Assembly (NCBI GenBank): GCA_963529855.1
Contig: CAURZK010000011.1
Span: 1 to 27,419, forward strand
DNA: 27,419 nt
Reading direction: 5' to 3'
Source of the DNA: 34-65-8 sp963529855
GTDB lineage: Bacteria > Pseudomonadota > Alphaproteobacteria > Sphingomonadales > Sphingomonadaceae
Shown: positions 6,996 to 14,295 of the stretch, one piece after another
How positions within the stretch are numbered: the first letter of the stretch is position 1
Layout: each line of letters opens with the position of its first letter
Made by a program: the position numbers and the translations under genes
The notes under the pieces: generated by a model
Told to the model about the DNA's origin: nothing
Database searches by the model: none
The model's input: only the letters and a program-made list of their open reading frames with translations

Positions 6996-8305
6996 AAATT
7001 CGTATTGTCAGCCTGCTCGCATCGGTCGCAGCCGGCTCAGTTCTCGCCTCCCCCGCGGCGGCGCAGCATGCCGGTCATTCGCCGGCGGAGCCGCAGCAAA
7101 GCGCCGAGGCGCAGGCTGACGCGAAGACGAAGTGCGAGGAAGAAGCCGAGCGCCATCGCGCGATGGGGCATCCGGTTGCAGATGGAGCATGCGAACCGGC
7201 TGCTCAACCTGAAGCCGCCATGGACCGCTCGCAGATGGATCACTCAACCATGGATCATGGTGCGATGACCGCTCAGGATGGCCATTCTGGCATGACAATG
7301 CCTGTGGACGCTGCCCGTCCACAGGCATCGCCCGAAAGTCATGAAGGAATGGATCACGGCTCGATGCCGCAGGGCAAGCCCGCCGAAGGCGCGATGGATC
7401 ATTCGCAGATGAATCACGGCGAGATGGGTCAGGCGGAGGCCAGTTCGTCGATGGACCATGGGCAGATGGATCACAGCCAGATGAACCATGGGGAGACGCC
7501 TTCGCAGGACAGGCAGGGCATGGACCATTCGGCGATGCAGATGGGCTCGGACGATGATATCCCGCTGCTGCCGCCTCCTCCAGAAGCAGGGAGCGGCCCA
7601 GCGCGCGCGGCGGTCGCCATCTGGGGCGAGGAAGCCATGAACGAAGCGCGCCGCGAGCTTGTCCGCGAGACCGACGGAGGAATGCGCTTCTGGTTTCAGG
7701 GCGACCGGCTCGAGTACCGCGCCCGCGAGGGGAAGGATGGATATCTGTGGGACATCCAGGGATATTATGGCGGCGACATCGACAAATTCTGGTTCAAGTC
7801 CGAGGGTGAGGGCAGCTTCGGCGAACCCATAGAAGGCGCCGAGGTCCAGGCGCTCTGGAGCCGCGCCATTGCGCCCTTCTTCGATTTCCAGGCGGGTGTT
7901 CGCCAGGACCTGACCGGTCCGGAACGCACGCACGCGGTTATCGGTATCCAAGGGATCGCGCCTTACCAGTTCGAGGTCGATGCCGCGGCCTTCGTCTCCA
8001 CCAAGGGCGATGTGACGGCGCGTTTTGAGGGCGAACTTGATCAGCGCATCACGCAGCGGCTGATCCTTCAACCGCGTGCCGAAATCGCACTTTCCGCTCA
8101 GGATATTCCCGAACTCGGCATTGGCGCTGGCCTCGACCGGATCGAGGCAGGTCTGCGTCTTCGCTACGAGTTCGCACGCGAATTCGCGCCCTATGTCGGC
8201 GTTTCCCAGGAATGGCGCATCGGCGACAGCGCGGATTTTGCGCGGGCCGCCGGAGAGGATCCGAGCGTCACCAATTATGTCGTCGGTGTGCGATTCTGGT
8301 TCTGA
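6992..8305 (+). CDS. copB: Outer-membrane copper-resistance protein CopB
   Basis: The 437-residue protein has a signal peptide (about residues 1-24, ending ASPAAAQ). A long His/Met region follows with many MDHSQM, MDHGQM and MNHGEM units (about residues 78-185). The C-terminal CopB domain (about 200-437) is rich in alternating aromatic/polar strands and ends in VVGVRFWF, with the terminal phenylalanine usual for an outer-membrane beta-barrel. It acts with CopA in periplasmic and outer-membrane copper handling. The Met/His stretch is longer than in many homologues and probably binds several copper ions. It overlaps copA by four bases. Confidence 0.95.
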   Translation: MKIRIVSLLASVAAGSVLASPAAAQHAGHSPAEPQQSAEAQADAKTKCEEEAERHRAMGHPVADGACEPAAQPEAAMDRSQMDHSTMDHGAMTAQDGHSGMTMPVDAARPQASPESHEGMDHGSMPQGKPAEGAMDHSQMNHGEMGQAEASSSMDHGQMDHSQMNHGETPSQDRQGMDHSAMQMGSDDDIPLLPPPPEAGSGPARAAVAIWGEEAMNEARRELVRETDGGMRFWFQGDRLEYRAREGKDGYLWDIQGYYGGDIDKFWFKSEGEGSFGEPIEGAEVQALWSRAIAPFFDFQAGVRQDLTGPERTHAVIGIQGIAPYQFEVDAAAFVSTKGDVTARFEGELDQRITQRLILQPRAEIALSAQDIPELGIGAGLDRIEAGLRLRYEFAREFAPYVGVSQEWRIGDSADFARAAGEDPSVTNYVVGVRFWF

Positions 8306-8329
8306 AATCTCAAAAAGGATAGAACTTCC

Positions 8330-8848
8330 ATGACCAAGACTTTGACACGCATCGCGGCGACTGCGCTTGTTGCCACGCTGATACCGCTGCCAGCCTTCGC
8401 GCAGCAGATGGACCACTCTTCCCATGCGAACCATCAGATGCACGCGATGGACGCTTCGGCGGACGATGTCGCGGGCGCTGAAGAAACCCTCAAGGCCTAT
8501 CGCACCGCTCTTGAAGCGCGCGACGCGCAGGCAATGCGCGCGCTCTTCGCCGAGGACTCGGCGATCTTCGAGAATGGCAAGGCCGAAGGAAGCTTTGCCA
8601 ATTACATGGAGCACCATTTGGGCCCCGAGCTCGACGCGATTGTGAGCTTCACCTTTACCGACCCCACGCTGACCGTCACCCGGATGGGGCACATGGCCCA
8701 TGCCTATGAGACGTATGGCTATCGCATCGAACTTAGCGATGGCCGGGTGATCGAGCGCGACGGCGTGGCGACATCGGTGCTTGCTCACGATGCGGACGGG
8801 TGGAGAATCGTCCAGTACCATTCCTCGTCGCGCGCGCCGCGCAACTGA
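8330..8848 (+). CDS. Secreted NTF2/SnoaL-like protein of the cop operon
   Basis: The 172-residue protein starts with a signal peptide (ALVATLIPLPAFAQQ, about residues 10-26). A short copper-ligand-like stretch follows (MDHSSHANHQMHAMD), then a cystatin/NTF2-like fold of the SnoaL/DUF4440 type. Markers of the fold are the helix EETLKAYRTALEARDAQAMRALFAED and the strands ending DGWRIVQYHSSSR. The family has no single function and no active site can be assigned here. Position 25 bp after copB and the His/Met N-terminus suggest a periplasmic copper-handling role. AAAGGATAG lies just before the ATG. Confidence 0.82.
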   Translation: MTKTLTRIAATALVATLIPLPAFAQQMDHSSHANHQMHAMDASADDVAGAEETLKAYRTALEARDAQAMRALFAEDSAIFENGKAEGSFANYMEHHLGPELDAIVSFTFTDPTLTVTRMGHMAHAYETYGYRIELSDGRVIERDGVATSVLAHDADGWRIVQYHSSSRAPRN

Positions 8849-8875
8849 TTACGGCTTTCGAAGAGGTAGCACCGG

Positions 8876-9607
8876 TTGGCAACGCCGTCGCTGAAGCTGC
8901 GCCTGCATGTGCTCGGCAGCAAGATCCACAAATGGCTGGCGATTTTCGTCGGTGTCCAGGTTCTCTTGTGGATGGGAACCGGCGCCCTCATGTCGTTTCT
9001 CGACCTGGAAGAAGTTCGCTCCGAACATGTCGTTTCGCGTGAACAAGAGGCGCTGCCCGCCGATGCCCCGCTCCCGGCCTGGGTCGCAAACGACGGTACT
9101 CTTGCAGCGGTAACGACACGTTCGCTCGACGGCGATGCCGTGACCGAGGTCCGCAAGGTTGACGGTAGCGTGAGCCTCCACGATCCGGTGACTGGGCGTA
9201 AACTCTCCCCCATCTCGGCGGCAACGGCAAAATCCATCGCCTTGCGCGCATGGACCGGGCCGCGCACGACCATCGAGGCCGCACGGATCGTCGATGACCC
9301 CATCGGAACCGAGTTTCGCGGCCCTTTTCCGGCCTGGCAGGTCACCTATGCTGACGAGGCTTCGACGCGCATCTACATCGATGCCGCCAGCGGCACGCTC
9401 GGGGCGGCGCGCAGCGATACATGGCGCCTGTTCGATTTCATCTGGGGCCTCCACATCATGGACTGGACCGAGCGCGACCGCATCAACAGTTGGTGGCTGC
9501 TGCTGTTCGGCATTGGCGGCACGATCATAGCCCTGTCGGGTTTCGTCCTGCTGGCGAACCGGATGCCGAGGCTGCGCCGCCGCGCAAAGAAGAGCAAGCT
9601 CGCCTGA
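8876..9607 (+). CDS. PepSY-domain membrane protein
   Basis: The 243-residue protein has two membrane helices. One is near the N-terminus (WLAIFVGVQVLLWMGTGALMSF, about residues 19-40) and one near the C-terminus (WWLLLFGIGGTIIALSGFVLLA, about 206-227). Between them lies a periplasmic region with PepSY-like parts (ARIVDDPIGTEFRGPFPAWQVTYADEASTRIYIDAASGTLG). The C-terminal W/H pattern (FDFIWGLHIMDWTERD) is typical of PepSY_TM proteins associated with iron/copper uptake and reductase systems. The start is TTG at 8876 with GAGG about ten bases upstream. It is the last gene of the cop operon. Which substrate or reductant it serves cannot be told. Confidence 0.85.
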   Translation: MATPSLKLRLHVLGSKIHKWLAIFVGVQVLLWMGTGALMSFLDLEEVRSEHVVSREQEALPADAPLPAWVANDGTLAAVTTRSLDGDAVTEVRKVDGSVSLHDPVTGRKLSPISAATAKSIALRAWTGPRTTIEAARIVDDPIGTEFRGPFPAWQVTYADEASTRIYIDAASGTLGAARSDTWRLFDFIWGLHIMDWTERDRINSWWLLLFGIGGTIIALSGFVLLANRMPRLRRRAKKSKLA

Positions 9608-9763
9608 GCCCATGGGGCTTATTCGCGTGGGCGAACGCCTTACCCTCGTTCGCCAGGCCGAACGCGGCCAGGAGCCGAATGCGTTCGACGATCGCGATGA
9701 TGCCGCCAGCAAGCGTGACCACCCGGGCGCACTTCAGTCGCGCTGAACTATCAAATTAATGCG

Positions 9764-9787
9764 AGGGGCACGCGGCTGCCGTGCGTA
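9764..9787 (+). promoter_or_regulatory. Candidate ECF promoter for DUF2231-lipoprotein operon
   Basis: GAGGGG with AGGG at 9764-9767, a 16-base spacer and CGTAT from 9784. It keeps the core and the exact spacing of the three other sites but lacks their TTT before the -35-like box. It lies 50 bp before the chosen ATG of the DUF2231 gene. No convincing gene lies in 9608-9763. Confidence 0.55.
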
Positions 9788-9837
9788 TCAGGCACATAGG
9801 TCGCACTTTAACTGCAGGGTCGGGAGACATACGAGAC

Positions 9838-10509
9838 ATGAAAGCCCCCTCATTTCTGGCGCTGCTCGCCGCAAGCCTGCTCTTCGTCGGACCCGTTCAG
9901 GCTCATGGCGACGAAAAGCACGGCGAAGAGGCGAGCGCCGCGCCTGCTGCCACCAATGGCGATGTGCACGACCAGGCGGCCATGGCGCAGATGGGCGAGA
10001 CTGCGGATGCTGGCGAGTCCTCCGGCGCGCACGATGAAGCGGGCGCAGCCCATGACGAGGCCGGTGGCCATGCGGATGAGAGCGAAACCGGCGTCATGGC
10101 CGTACTGAAAAAGCTGCATCCGGCAACGATCCACTTCCCGATCGCCTTGTTTTTCATGGCTGCGGCCACCGAATTGTTCGTGATGCGCCGGAAAGGAGCG
10201 GGCCTGGAAAGTGCGGTGCGCGTACTCGTCTACGGCGGAGCAATCGGCGCAGTCGTCGCAGTTCTCTTCGGATGGATTCACACCGGTCTGTGGTTCGGCG
10301 GCGATACTGTCATGCAAGTCCATCGATGGACCGGTATGCTGATCGCGGTTCTCGGTATTGCGATGGCATACCTCGCGAGCAGGCCGAGCCAGAGCCGCGC
10401 ATGGTTGCGCGCGTCGATCTTCTCCATGGCGGCACTCGTTCTCATCCAGGGGTTCCTTGGCGGCGAGCTCGCGCACGGACCGGACCATCTTGGCGTTTCG
10501 TGGCTCTGA
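9838..10509 (+). CDS. DUF2231 membrane protein with His/Asp-rich leader domain
   Basis: The 223-residue protein has a signal peptide (FLALLAASLLFVGPVQA) and a His/Asp/Glu-rich periplasmic linker (HGDEKHGEE through GAAHDEAGGHADE). The DUF2231 membrane domain follows, starting KLHPATIHFPIALFFMAAATELF, with about four helices and conserved histidines in HPATIHF, GWIHTGLWFG and VHRWTG. DUF2231 proteins are membrane proteins of poorly known function, often near copper or haem genes. The ATG at 9838 is preferred to an upstream in-frame start at 9781 because the signal peptide begins there and the candidate promoter at 9764-9787 would overlap the longer form. Confidence 0.85.
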   Translation: MKAPSFLALLAASLLFVGPVQAHGDEKHGEEASAAPAATNGDVHDQAAMAQMGETADAGESSGAHDEAGAAHDEAGGHADESETGVMAVLKKLHPATIHFPIALFFMAAATELFVMRRKGAGLESAVRVLVYGGAIGAVVAVLFGWIHTGLWFGGDTVMQVHRWTGMLIAVLGIAMAYLASRPSQSRAWLRASIFSMAALVLIQGFLGGELAHGPDHLGVSWL

Positions 10510-10523
10510 AGGAGTTGAATAAC

Positions 10524-10931
10524 ATGCGAATTCTGAAATCGAACACCGCGATAGCATTTCTCGCGACCGCGCCATTGACGTTCGCTCTCGCCGCTTGTGA
10601 CCAAGCGCAGGAGAGCACACCGGCTGCTGAGGTTTCGCCTATGGGCGAAGCTGCGGTGGTGGCTGGCACGGCACCCGAGGCGGGTCTTGCCGATCCGGCA
10701 GCCTCTCCCTCCAAAGATGAGGCAGCGACCGCTCGGGAGGACGCTCTTTCGACAAATGGCGCCGCCACGCCCGCCTCACGGCACGCTGCCTCTCCCGCAT
10801 CACGCGCAACTGCCACACCCGCACCTCCAGCAACACGCACGCAACCCGCGAGCGAGGCGACCCAGCCGGCCGATCCCCATGCGGGTCATGACATGTCCTC
10901 GATGGCCGATCACGACATGGAAGGTATGTGA
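10524..10931 (+). CDS. Putative lipoprotein with His/Met C-terminal tail
   Basis: The 135-residue protein has a lipoprotein signal (AIAFLATAPLTFALAACDQ; the Cys of LAAC would be lipidated). A low-complexity Ala/Pro/Thr/Ser-rich linker follows, and then a short C-terminal tail PHAGHDMSSMADHDMEGM with the His/Met pattern seen in CopA and CopB here. No known domain is recognised. AAGGAG precedes the ATG, and it lies 14 bp after the DUF2231 gene, so the two form one operon. A tethered periplasmic copper-binding role is inferred from the tail and context. Confidence 0.72.
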   Translation: MRILKSNTAIAFLATAPLTFALAACDQAQESTPAAEVSPMGEAAVVAGTAPEAGLADPAASPSKDEAATAREDALSTNGAATPASRHAASPASRATATPAPPATRTQPASEATQPADPHAGHDMSSMADHDMEGM

Positions 10932-11071
10932 TCGGACGCGTTTCCCGGTGACACGGCTATCCAGGAGATACCCTCGGCAAAAACACAAAAGAACATCGCA
11001 AGATCAGGAAAGGACGGCCCCGCCTCCCCCCGACGCCCTGCGGGTCGCAGGTGCCCCCAAGGGGCCGTTCA

Positions 11072-11110
11072 GGAACCCCGCGTGCAAACCAACCCGACGC
11101 GCGGGGTTCC
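11072..11110. terminator. Strong hairpin after the metal-resistance block
   Basis: GGAACCCCGCG (11072-11082) pairs perfectly with CGCGGGGTTCC (11100-11110) around a 17-base loop, followed by GTTTG. It sits in the gene-free stretch 10932-11216 between the copper block and the conjugation region. It could terminate transcription from the left. The short T-run makes this only moderately sure. Confidence 0.5.
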
Positions 11111-11216
11111 GTTTGCCCGGCTTCGCTGTCGCCGTGCCAGGCGCGTCCCGGCATGGCTTTGTGCTATGTGAGCAGCGCGCAGACAATCGCCTCGGTGCTT
11201 ATGAAAGGAACCGCAT

Positions 11217-11588
11217 ATGTCGGAAACGGGAAAAGCCGGTGCGCTGTCGCGCTGGGAAGACGAAGGCGGGGCATTGCCCTGCGGGCCGCAGGAAGCGCTC
11301 GCTGCCGATTGTGAGAAATGGGATATTCCGCCACTTTCCGATGCCGAAATGATCCAGTTGCGCATCAGGGTGATCGCCCTTGAGAACATGGTGCTCGGCC
11401 TTCTGTCGAAGGCCAGCGCCAATCAGCTGGCAGCAATCGAAGAAATCGCGGGATTCATATCCCCGCGTGCCGATGCGAAGCCGCATCCGCTTACCTTGCA
11501 CGCTGCCACGCAGATGGAGCATTTTGTCGAACGCGCCCGCCGGCTTCGCGAGGCACCCTCCCCAGCTGATCAATCTACTGCACGGTAG
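11217..11588 (+). CDS. Hypothetical protein
   Basis: The 123-residue product has no domain I recognise. It has no signal peptide or membrane helix. The middle contains a predicted helical stretch (DAEMIQLRIRVIALENMVLGLLSKAS) that could form a coiled coil, and the C-terminus is charged (MEHFVERARRLREA). AAAGGAACC lies just before the ATG, which supports translation. It sits at the edge of the conjugation region and converges with the AlpA-like gene at 11630-11854. Confidence 0.6.
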   Translation: MSETGKAGALSRWEDEGGALPCGPQEALAADCEKWDIPPLSDAEMIQLRIRVIALENMVLGLLSKASANQLAAIEEIAGFISPRADAKPHPLTLHAATQMEHFVERARRLREAPSPADQSTAR

Positions 11589-11629
11589 CTGGGCTCTTTC
11601 TATTGGTCACAGGGGATACGTCGAGGTGG

Positions 11630-11854
11630 CTATGTCGAGTGCTTAATACGATCGGCCACCCACCCGTCGATCTCGCTTTCCGCCCACGCAACCGAGTATC
11701 CTCCGAGCTGCACAGGCCTCGGAAACTTGCCCTCGGCCATCCAGCGATAGATCGTTGAACGGCCAAGCCCGACGCGGTGCTGCACTTCGGGCAAGCGAAT
11801 GAGACGCGTCACCCGACGGGGCTCTGTTGCCTCCTTGTCGATCTCTTCACCCAC
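11630..11854 (-). CDS. AlpA-family DNA-binding protein
   Basis: The 74-residue protein has the AlpA/excisionase winged-helix pattern: RLIRLPEVQHRVGLGRSTIYRWMAEGKFPRPVQLGGYSVAWAESEIDGWVADRI. Members activate integrase or transfer genes of mobile elements. I choose the GTG at 11854 rather than ATG at 11890 because AAGGAGG lies five bases before it, inside the end of the upstream gene. The start overlaps the stop of that gene by eight bases, so both minus-strand regulators are probably co-transcribed and coupled. Confidence 0.85.
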   Translation of the reverse strand: MGEEIDKEATEPRRVTRLIRLPEVQHRVGLGRSTIYRWMAEGKFPRPVQLGGYSVAWAESEIDGWVADRIKHST

Positions 11855-12338
11855 GATGGCCTCCTTCGGTACCGGCGAAGACATCGCCAATCAGGGCGTC
11901 CTTGCGTTCAAGCTCGTCGATGTGATCGGAAAGCAGGCGGGCGACACGATGCGCCGTGCCCTTAGCCCAGCGCGGCTTCACATCGTGAACCTGGTTGCCC
12001 AGGACACGTTCGAGCGCTGAAGGCAGTTCGCCGGAAAAGTCCTCGAAGAATTGCGCGAGGTCCGATTGCAGCCACGCAATCGCGTGATCGCCGCTGCTGA
12101 CGAGAAACAGCAGCAAGTGCGCGTGCGGCGCGACGCCGCACGCTGCAAGAATGCGCAAGGCTTCGCCGAGGCTGGCCGACCGTTCGCCGGCAAGGACGCG
12201 GCGCAGGGCATCCTTATGGATCTGCGCGTCGCGCGCGATGTCGCAGCGGGCACGGCCGCTGGCTTCGACGGCGGCCAAAAGCAGCCGGGCGAGGTCGGCG
12301 CGAACTTGTTGTTCTGCAAAGAGCGCCATGTTGGTCAT
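11847..12338 (-). CDS. HTH-type regulator, LexA box upstream
   Basis: The 163-residue protein has an XRE-like helix-turn-helix near the N-terminus (RARCDIARDAQIHKDALRRVLAGERSASLGEALRILAACGV, about residues 29-69). A less characteristic region follows (HAIAWLQSDLAQFFEDF) with a charged C-terminus. It probably regulates transfer or excision together with the overlapping AlpA-like gene. The ATG at 12338 is supported by AAAGGA upstream. A perfect GAAC-N7-GAAC box lies 73 bp before it, with TTTCCTACAG in gene orientation between the two. Longer in-frame starts up to 12563 would run through that control region and are rejected. Confidence 0.7.
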   Translation of the reverse strand: MTNMALFAEQQVRADLARLLLAAVEASGRARCDIARDAQIHKDALRRVLAGERSASLGEALRILAACGVAPHAHLLLFLVSSGDHAIAWLQSDLAQFFEDFSGELPSALERVLGNQVHDVKPRWAKGTAHRVARLLSDHIDELERKDALIGDVFAGTEGGHRG

Positions 12339-12393
12339 CGGCGAATCCTTTCCGGTGGAGGTGATCGAATCACCGGCTAAACGCGAAGGAAGC

Positions 12394-12425
12394 CTGTAGG
12401 AAAACGAAAAGAACATTAAGAGAAC
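12394..12425 (-). promoter_or_regulatory. LexA box and companion motif before the HTH regulator
   Basis: GAAC-ATTAAGA-GAAC at 12411-12425 is an exact alphaproteobacterial SOS box (GAAC-N7-GAAC). The companion motif TTTCCTACAG reads on the minus strand at 12403-12394, between the box and the gene. It lies within the gene-free stretch 12339-12706, which also holds the box at 12651-12665. Confidence 0.75.
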
Positions 12426-12619
12426 ATAGAGGAAGGAACGAATCAGCTTCCTTCGGTGATTCGCGCGAATTCCGGTCGTGTTCGCGCATATGACGGCACG
12501 CTTCGCGCCAAAGCCGGCACAGTCGGCGCTGCAGCGCAATTGGCCGGCGCAAATCCCGGCCATCGCACCTTCAGATGTCGCTTTTTACTTGATCGGCAGC
12601 CCCAAAATCCAGTTCCCGA

Positions 12620-12665
12620 TTTCCTACAGCCCGGCTCCGGGAAGAGGAAAGAACATACAGCGAAC
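12620..12665 (+). promoter_or_regulatory. LexA box and companion motif before traA
   Basis: GAAC-ATACAGC-GAAC at 12651-12665 is an exact GAAC-N7-GAAC SOS box 41 bp before the traA start. TTTCCTACAG at 12620-12629 lies upstream in the same orientation as the gene. A repressor here would block the whole tra operon. Confidence 0.72.
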
Positions 12666-12706
12666 GCATCGCTGGCTGATGTTCAATTCCTCGAAAGGTT
12701 CCATCC

Positions 12707-13036
12707 ATGACCAAGACTGCCCTTCCGGCCCAGCAGCGCACGCTCAACCGTGCTCATGGCCGCGACTACATTCTTCCCGCCTGCGTGGCGCTGGCCTGCG
12801 CCGGTGCCGCATTTGCCGGCGCCGACACCACCTTCGACCCCGCGTTGACCAAGTTCACCGACTTCCTCGAAGGCTCGGGCGGCAAGATCATCACCGTGCT
12901 CAGCCTTGCGGGCGGTTTGATCGGTCTCGCCTCCGGGCGCTTCTCGCTCGGCCAGGTCGCGGTGCCGGTCGGCGTCGGGATCGGTGTCGGCACCGGCGTG
13001 CCGATCGTCACCTCGGTCGTGACCGCGGTCATCTGA
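12707..13036 (+). CDS. traA: Conjugative pilin TraA
   Basis: The 109-residue prepilin is of the F-type/VirB2-like class. It has a long basic leader ending in a hydrophobic stretch (CVALACAGAAFAGAD), so processing is expected near residue 38. The mature pilin has two hydrophobic segments (IITVLSLAGGLIGLASG and VAVPVGVGIGVGTGVPIVTSVVTAV) with a short polar turn. It is followed at once by traL, traE and traK, the standard F-type order. AAAGG lies eight bases before the ATG. Confidence 0.85.
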   Translation: MTKTALPAQQRTLNRAHGRDYILPACVALACAGAAFAGADTTFDPALTKFTDFLEGSGGKIITVLSLAGGLIGLASGRFSLGQVAVPVGVGIGVGTGVPIVTSVVTAVI

Positions 13037-13067
13037 TCAGCGGATCCGGTCACGACAGGAGGGCGGC

Positions 13068-13355
13068 ATGGCCGACAGGTACCTCGTTCCACGGCGGCTC
13101 GACGACCCGGAGCTCATCGGCTTCTGGACCATCGACGAGTTTGCAGGGATTCTCATTCCCTTCGCCTGGGGCATTCTCTCGCAGCATATCTTCATCGGTA
13201 TCGGCCTGGCCGCCGGGGCCTGGCTTGCCTTGCGGAAGGCAAAGGCACGCGGCGCCGGTTCGGCACTGGTGCATGCTGCGTACTGGTACCTGCCCGGGAG
13301 CTTTCTCGGGCTGAAAGCCACGCCGCCCTCCCACTGCCGCCTGCTGGCGGGCTGA
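13068..13355 (+). CDS. traL: Conjugative transfer protein TraL
   Basis: This is a 95-residue inner-membrane component of the F-type type IV secretion system (VirB3-like). It opens with the typical RYLVPRRLDDPELIGFWTIDEF motif, then a hydrophobic hairpin (AGILIPFAWGILSQHIFIGIGLAAGAWLAL), and ends in YWYLPGSFLGLK. Length and motif order match TraL fully. GGAGG lies just upstream of the ATG. It is 31 bp after traA and 12 bp before traE. Confidence 0.92.
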   Translation: MADRYLVPRRLDDPELIGFWTIDEFAGILIPFAWGILSQHIFIGIGLAAGAWLALRKAKARGAGSALVHAAYWYLPGSFLGLKATPPSHCRLLAG

Positions 13356-13367
13356 GGGAGGCAAACC

Positions 13368-13937
13368 ATGCGAGCAGAATTCGCGCACGAACAGGCGCAG
13401 ACTTACCTTCGGCAACGCAACCGCTTTGCCGTGCTGGCAAGTGTCCTTGGCCTCACCACGCTGGTCAGCCTTGGCGCCGCCGTGACCCGCGACGAGCAGG
13501 TTGTGCTGGTGCCGATCACTGCCGAGCGGATCACCGTTTCGAGCGGCGGGATCGACGCGCCCTATCTCGAGCTCGTCACCCGCGACACGGCGCTGATGCT
13601 CCTCAACCGGGCACCCGAAAGCCTCGACTACTGGATGGCGAACATTCTGAAGCTCGCCGATCCCGCCGCGCACGGCCGCCTCAAGGCCGAGCTCGTCAGA
13701 ATCGTCGAGGAACAGCGCGGCTCGGACATCAGCCAGGCCTTCGTGATCGCGGAAATGCATGTCGATCCCAAGGCCCTGACCTCGACCGTCACCGGCACGC
13801 TCAAGACCTTCGTCGGCGCGCAAGTGATCGCGAGCCAGCGCCGCTCCTTCCGTTTCCGCTGGTCGAAGCGTGGCCTCAGCGTCGCGCTCGCCGGCTTCGA
13901 GCAACTTCCCACCGACAAGGAGGAACCCGGCCAATGA
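13368..13937 (+). CDS. traE: Conjugative transfer protein TraE
   Basis: The 189-residue protein is of the TraE/VirB5-8-like F-type assembly class. It has an N-terminal membrane anchor (FAVLASVLGLTTLVSLGAAV, about residues 20-39) and a periplasmic domain with the family pattern LVPITAERITVSSGGIDAPYLELVTRDTALMLLNR and a late YSF-type strand (FRFRWSKRGLSVALAGFE). Length is normal. GGGAGG precedes the ATG. The stop overlaps the traK ATG. Confidence 0.92.
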   Translation: MRAEFAHEQAQTYLRQRNRFAVLASVLGLTTLVSLGAAVTRDEQVVLVPITAERITVSSGGIDAPYLELVTRDTALMLLNRAPESLDYWMANILKLADPAAHGRLKAELVRIVEEQRGSDISQAFVIAEMHVDPKALTSTVTGTLKTFVGAQVIASQRRSFRFRWSKRGLSVALAGFEQLPTDKEEPGQ

Positions 13938-14295
13938 GCCTTCTCCCATCTCCCTTCGCCGCTGCGCTTGCCGGAACCGGCCTTGCCTGTTTCGCGATCG
14001 GCGTGACAAGGCGCCCCGATCCCGGGCTCAAGCTGACCGGCCTCGCCGTCCTCGCCTTCGCGCTCGCGCCGGTCCCGGCGCATGCCGACCAGTTCGTCGA
14101 AGCGGCCGACAACGCGACCGTCGACTGCGAACTCGCCCGCGGCGAACTCACCCGGATCGCGCTCATCGATGACGGCTTTGCCAATGTCTCGAAGATCGCG
14201 AGCGGCTTTCCCTACAACGACTTCCAGGTGACGCACGAGCCGGTGCGCGGAGACATCTATATCTCCGTGCCCCCGCAATTTGCCGCTGCCCGAGG
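13934..14295 (+). pseudogene. traK: TraK secretin-like protein, 3' truncated
   Basis: This is the N-terminal half of the F-type outer-membrane ring protein TraK (VirB9-like secretin). Visible are a hydrophobic start, a second signal-like segment (TGLAVLAFALAPVPAHA) and the first beta domain (ADNATVDCELARGELTRIALIDDGFANV, then RGDIYISVPPQFAAAR). Family members run to about 240-300 residues. Here TraK similarity ends near 14290, and the frame runs out at 14401 in sequence that belongs, on the other strand, to a Toprim primase. The loss removes the rest of TraK and the usual traB-traV-traC genes. The gene overlaps traE by four bases. Confidence 0.85.

Noticed and set aside
6280..7540. CRISPR-like repeat array
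   Set aside because: The repeats are in-frame MDHG-type codons within copA and copB, with no regular spacers.
7244..8821. 525-residue open frame antisense to copB and the NTF2-like gene
   Set aside because: It arises from the repeated MDH codons of copB and GC-rich composition; no recognisable domain.
9608..9763. Short frames on both strands after the PepSY gene
   Set aside because: The plus frame from 9612 (44 residues) and the minus frame from 9722 lack ribosome binding sites and family resemblance.
10991..11005. Possible fifth LexA box, GAAC-N7-GATC
   Set aside because: The second half-site has one mismatch and there is no TTTCCTACAG companion nor a nearby start; kept only as a weak resemblance.
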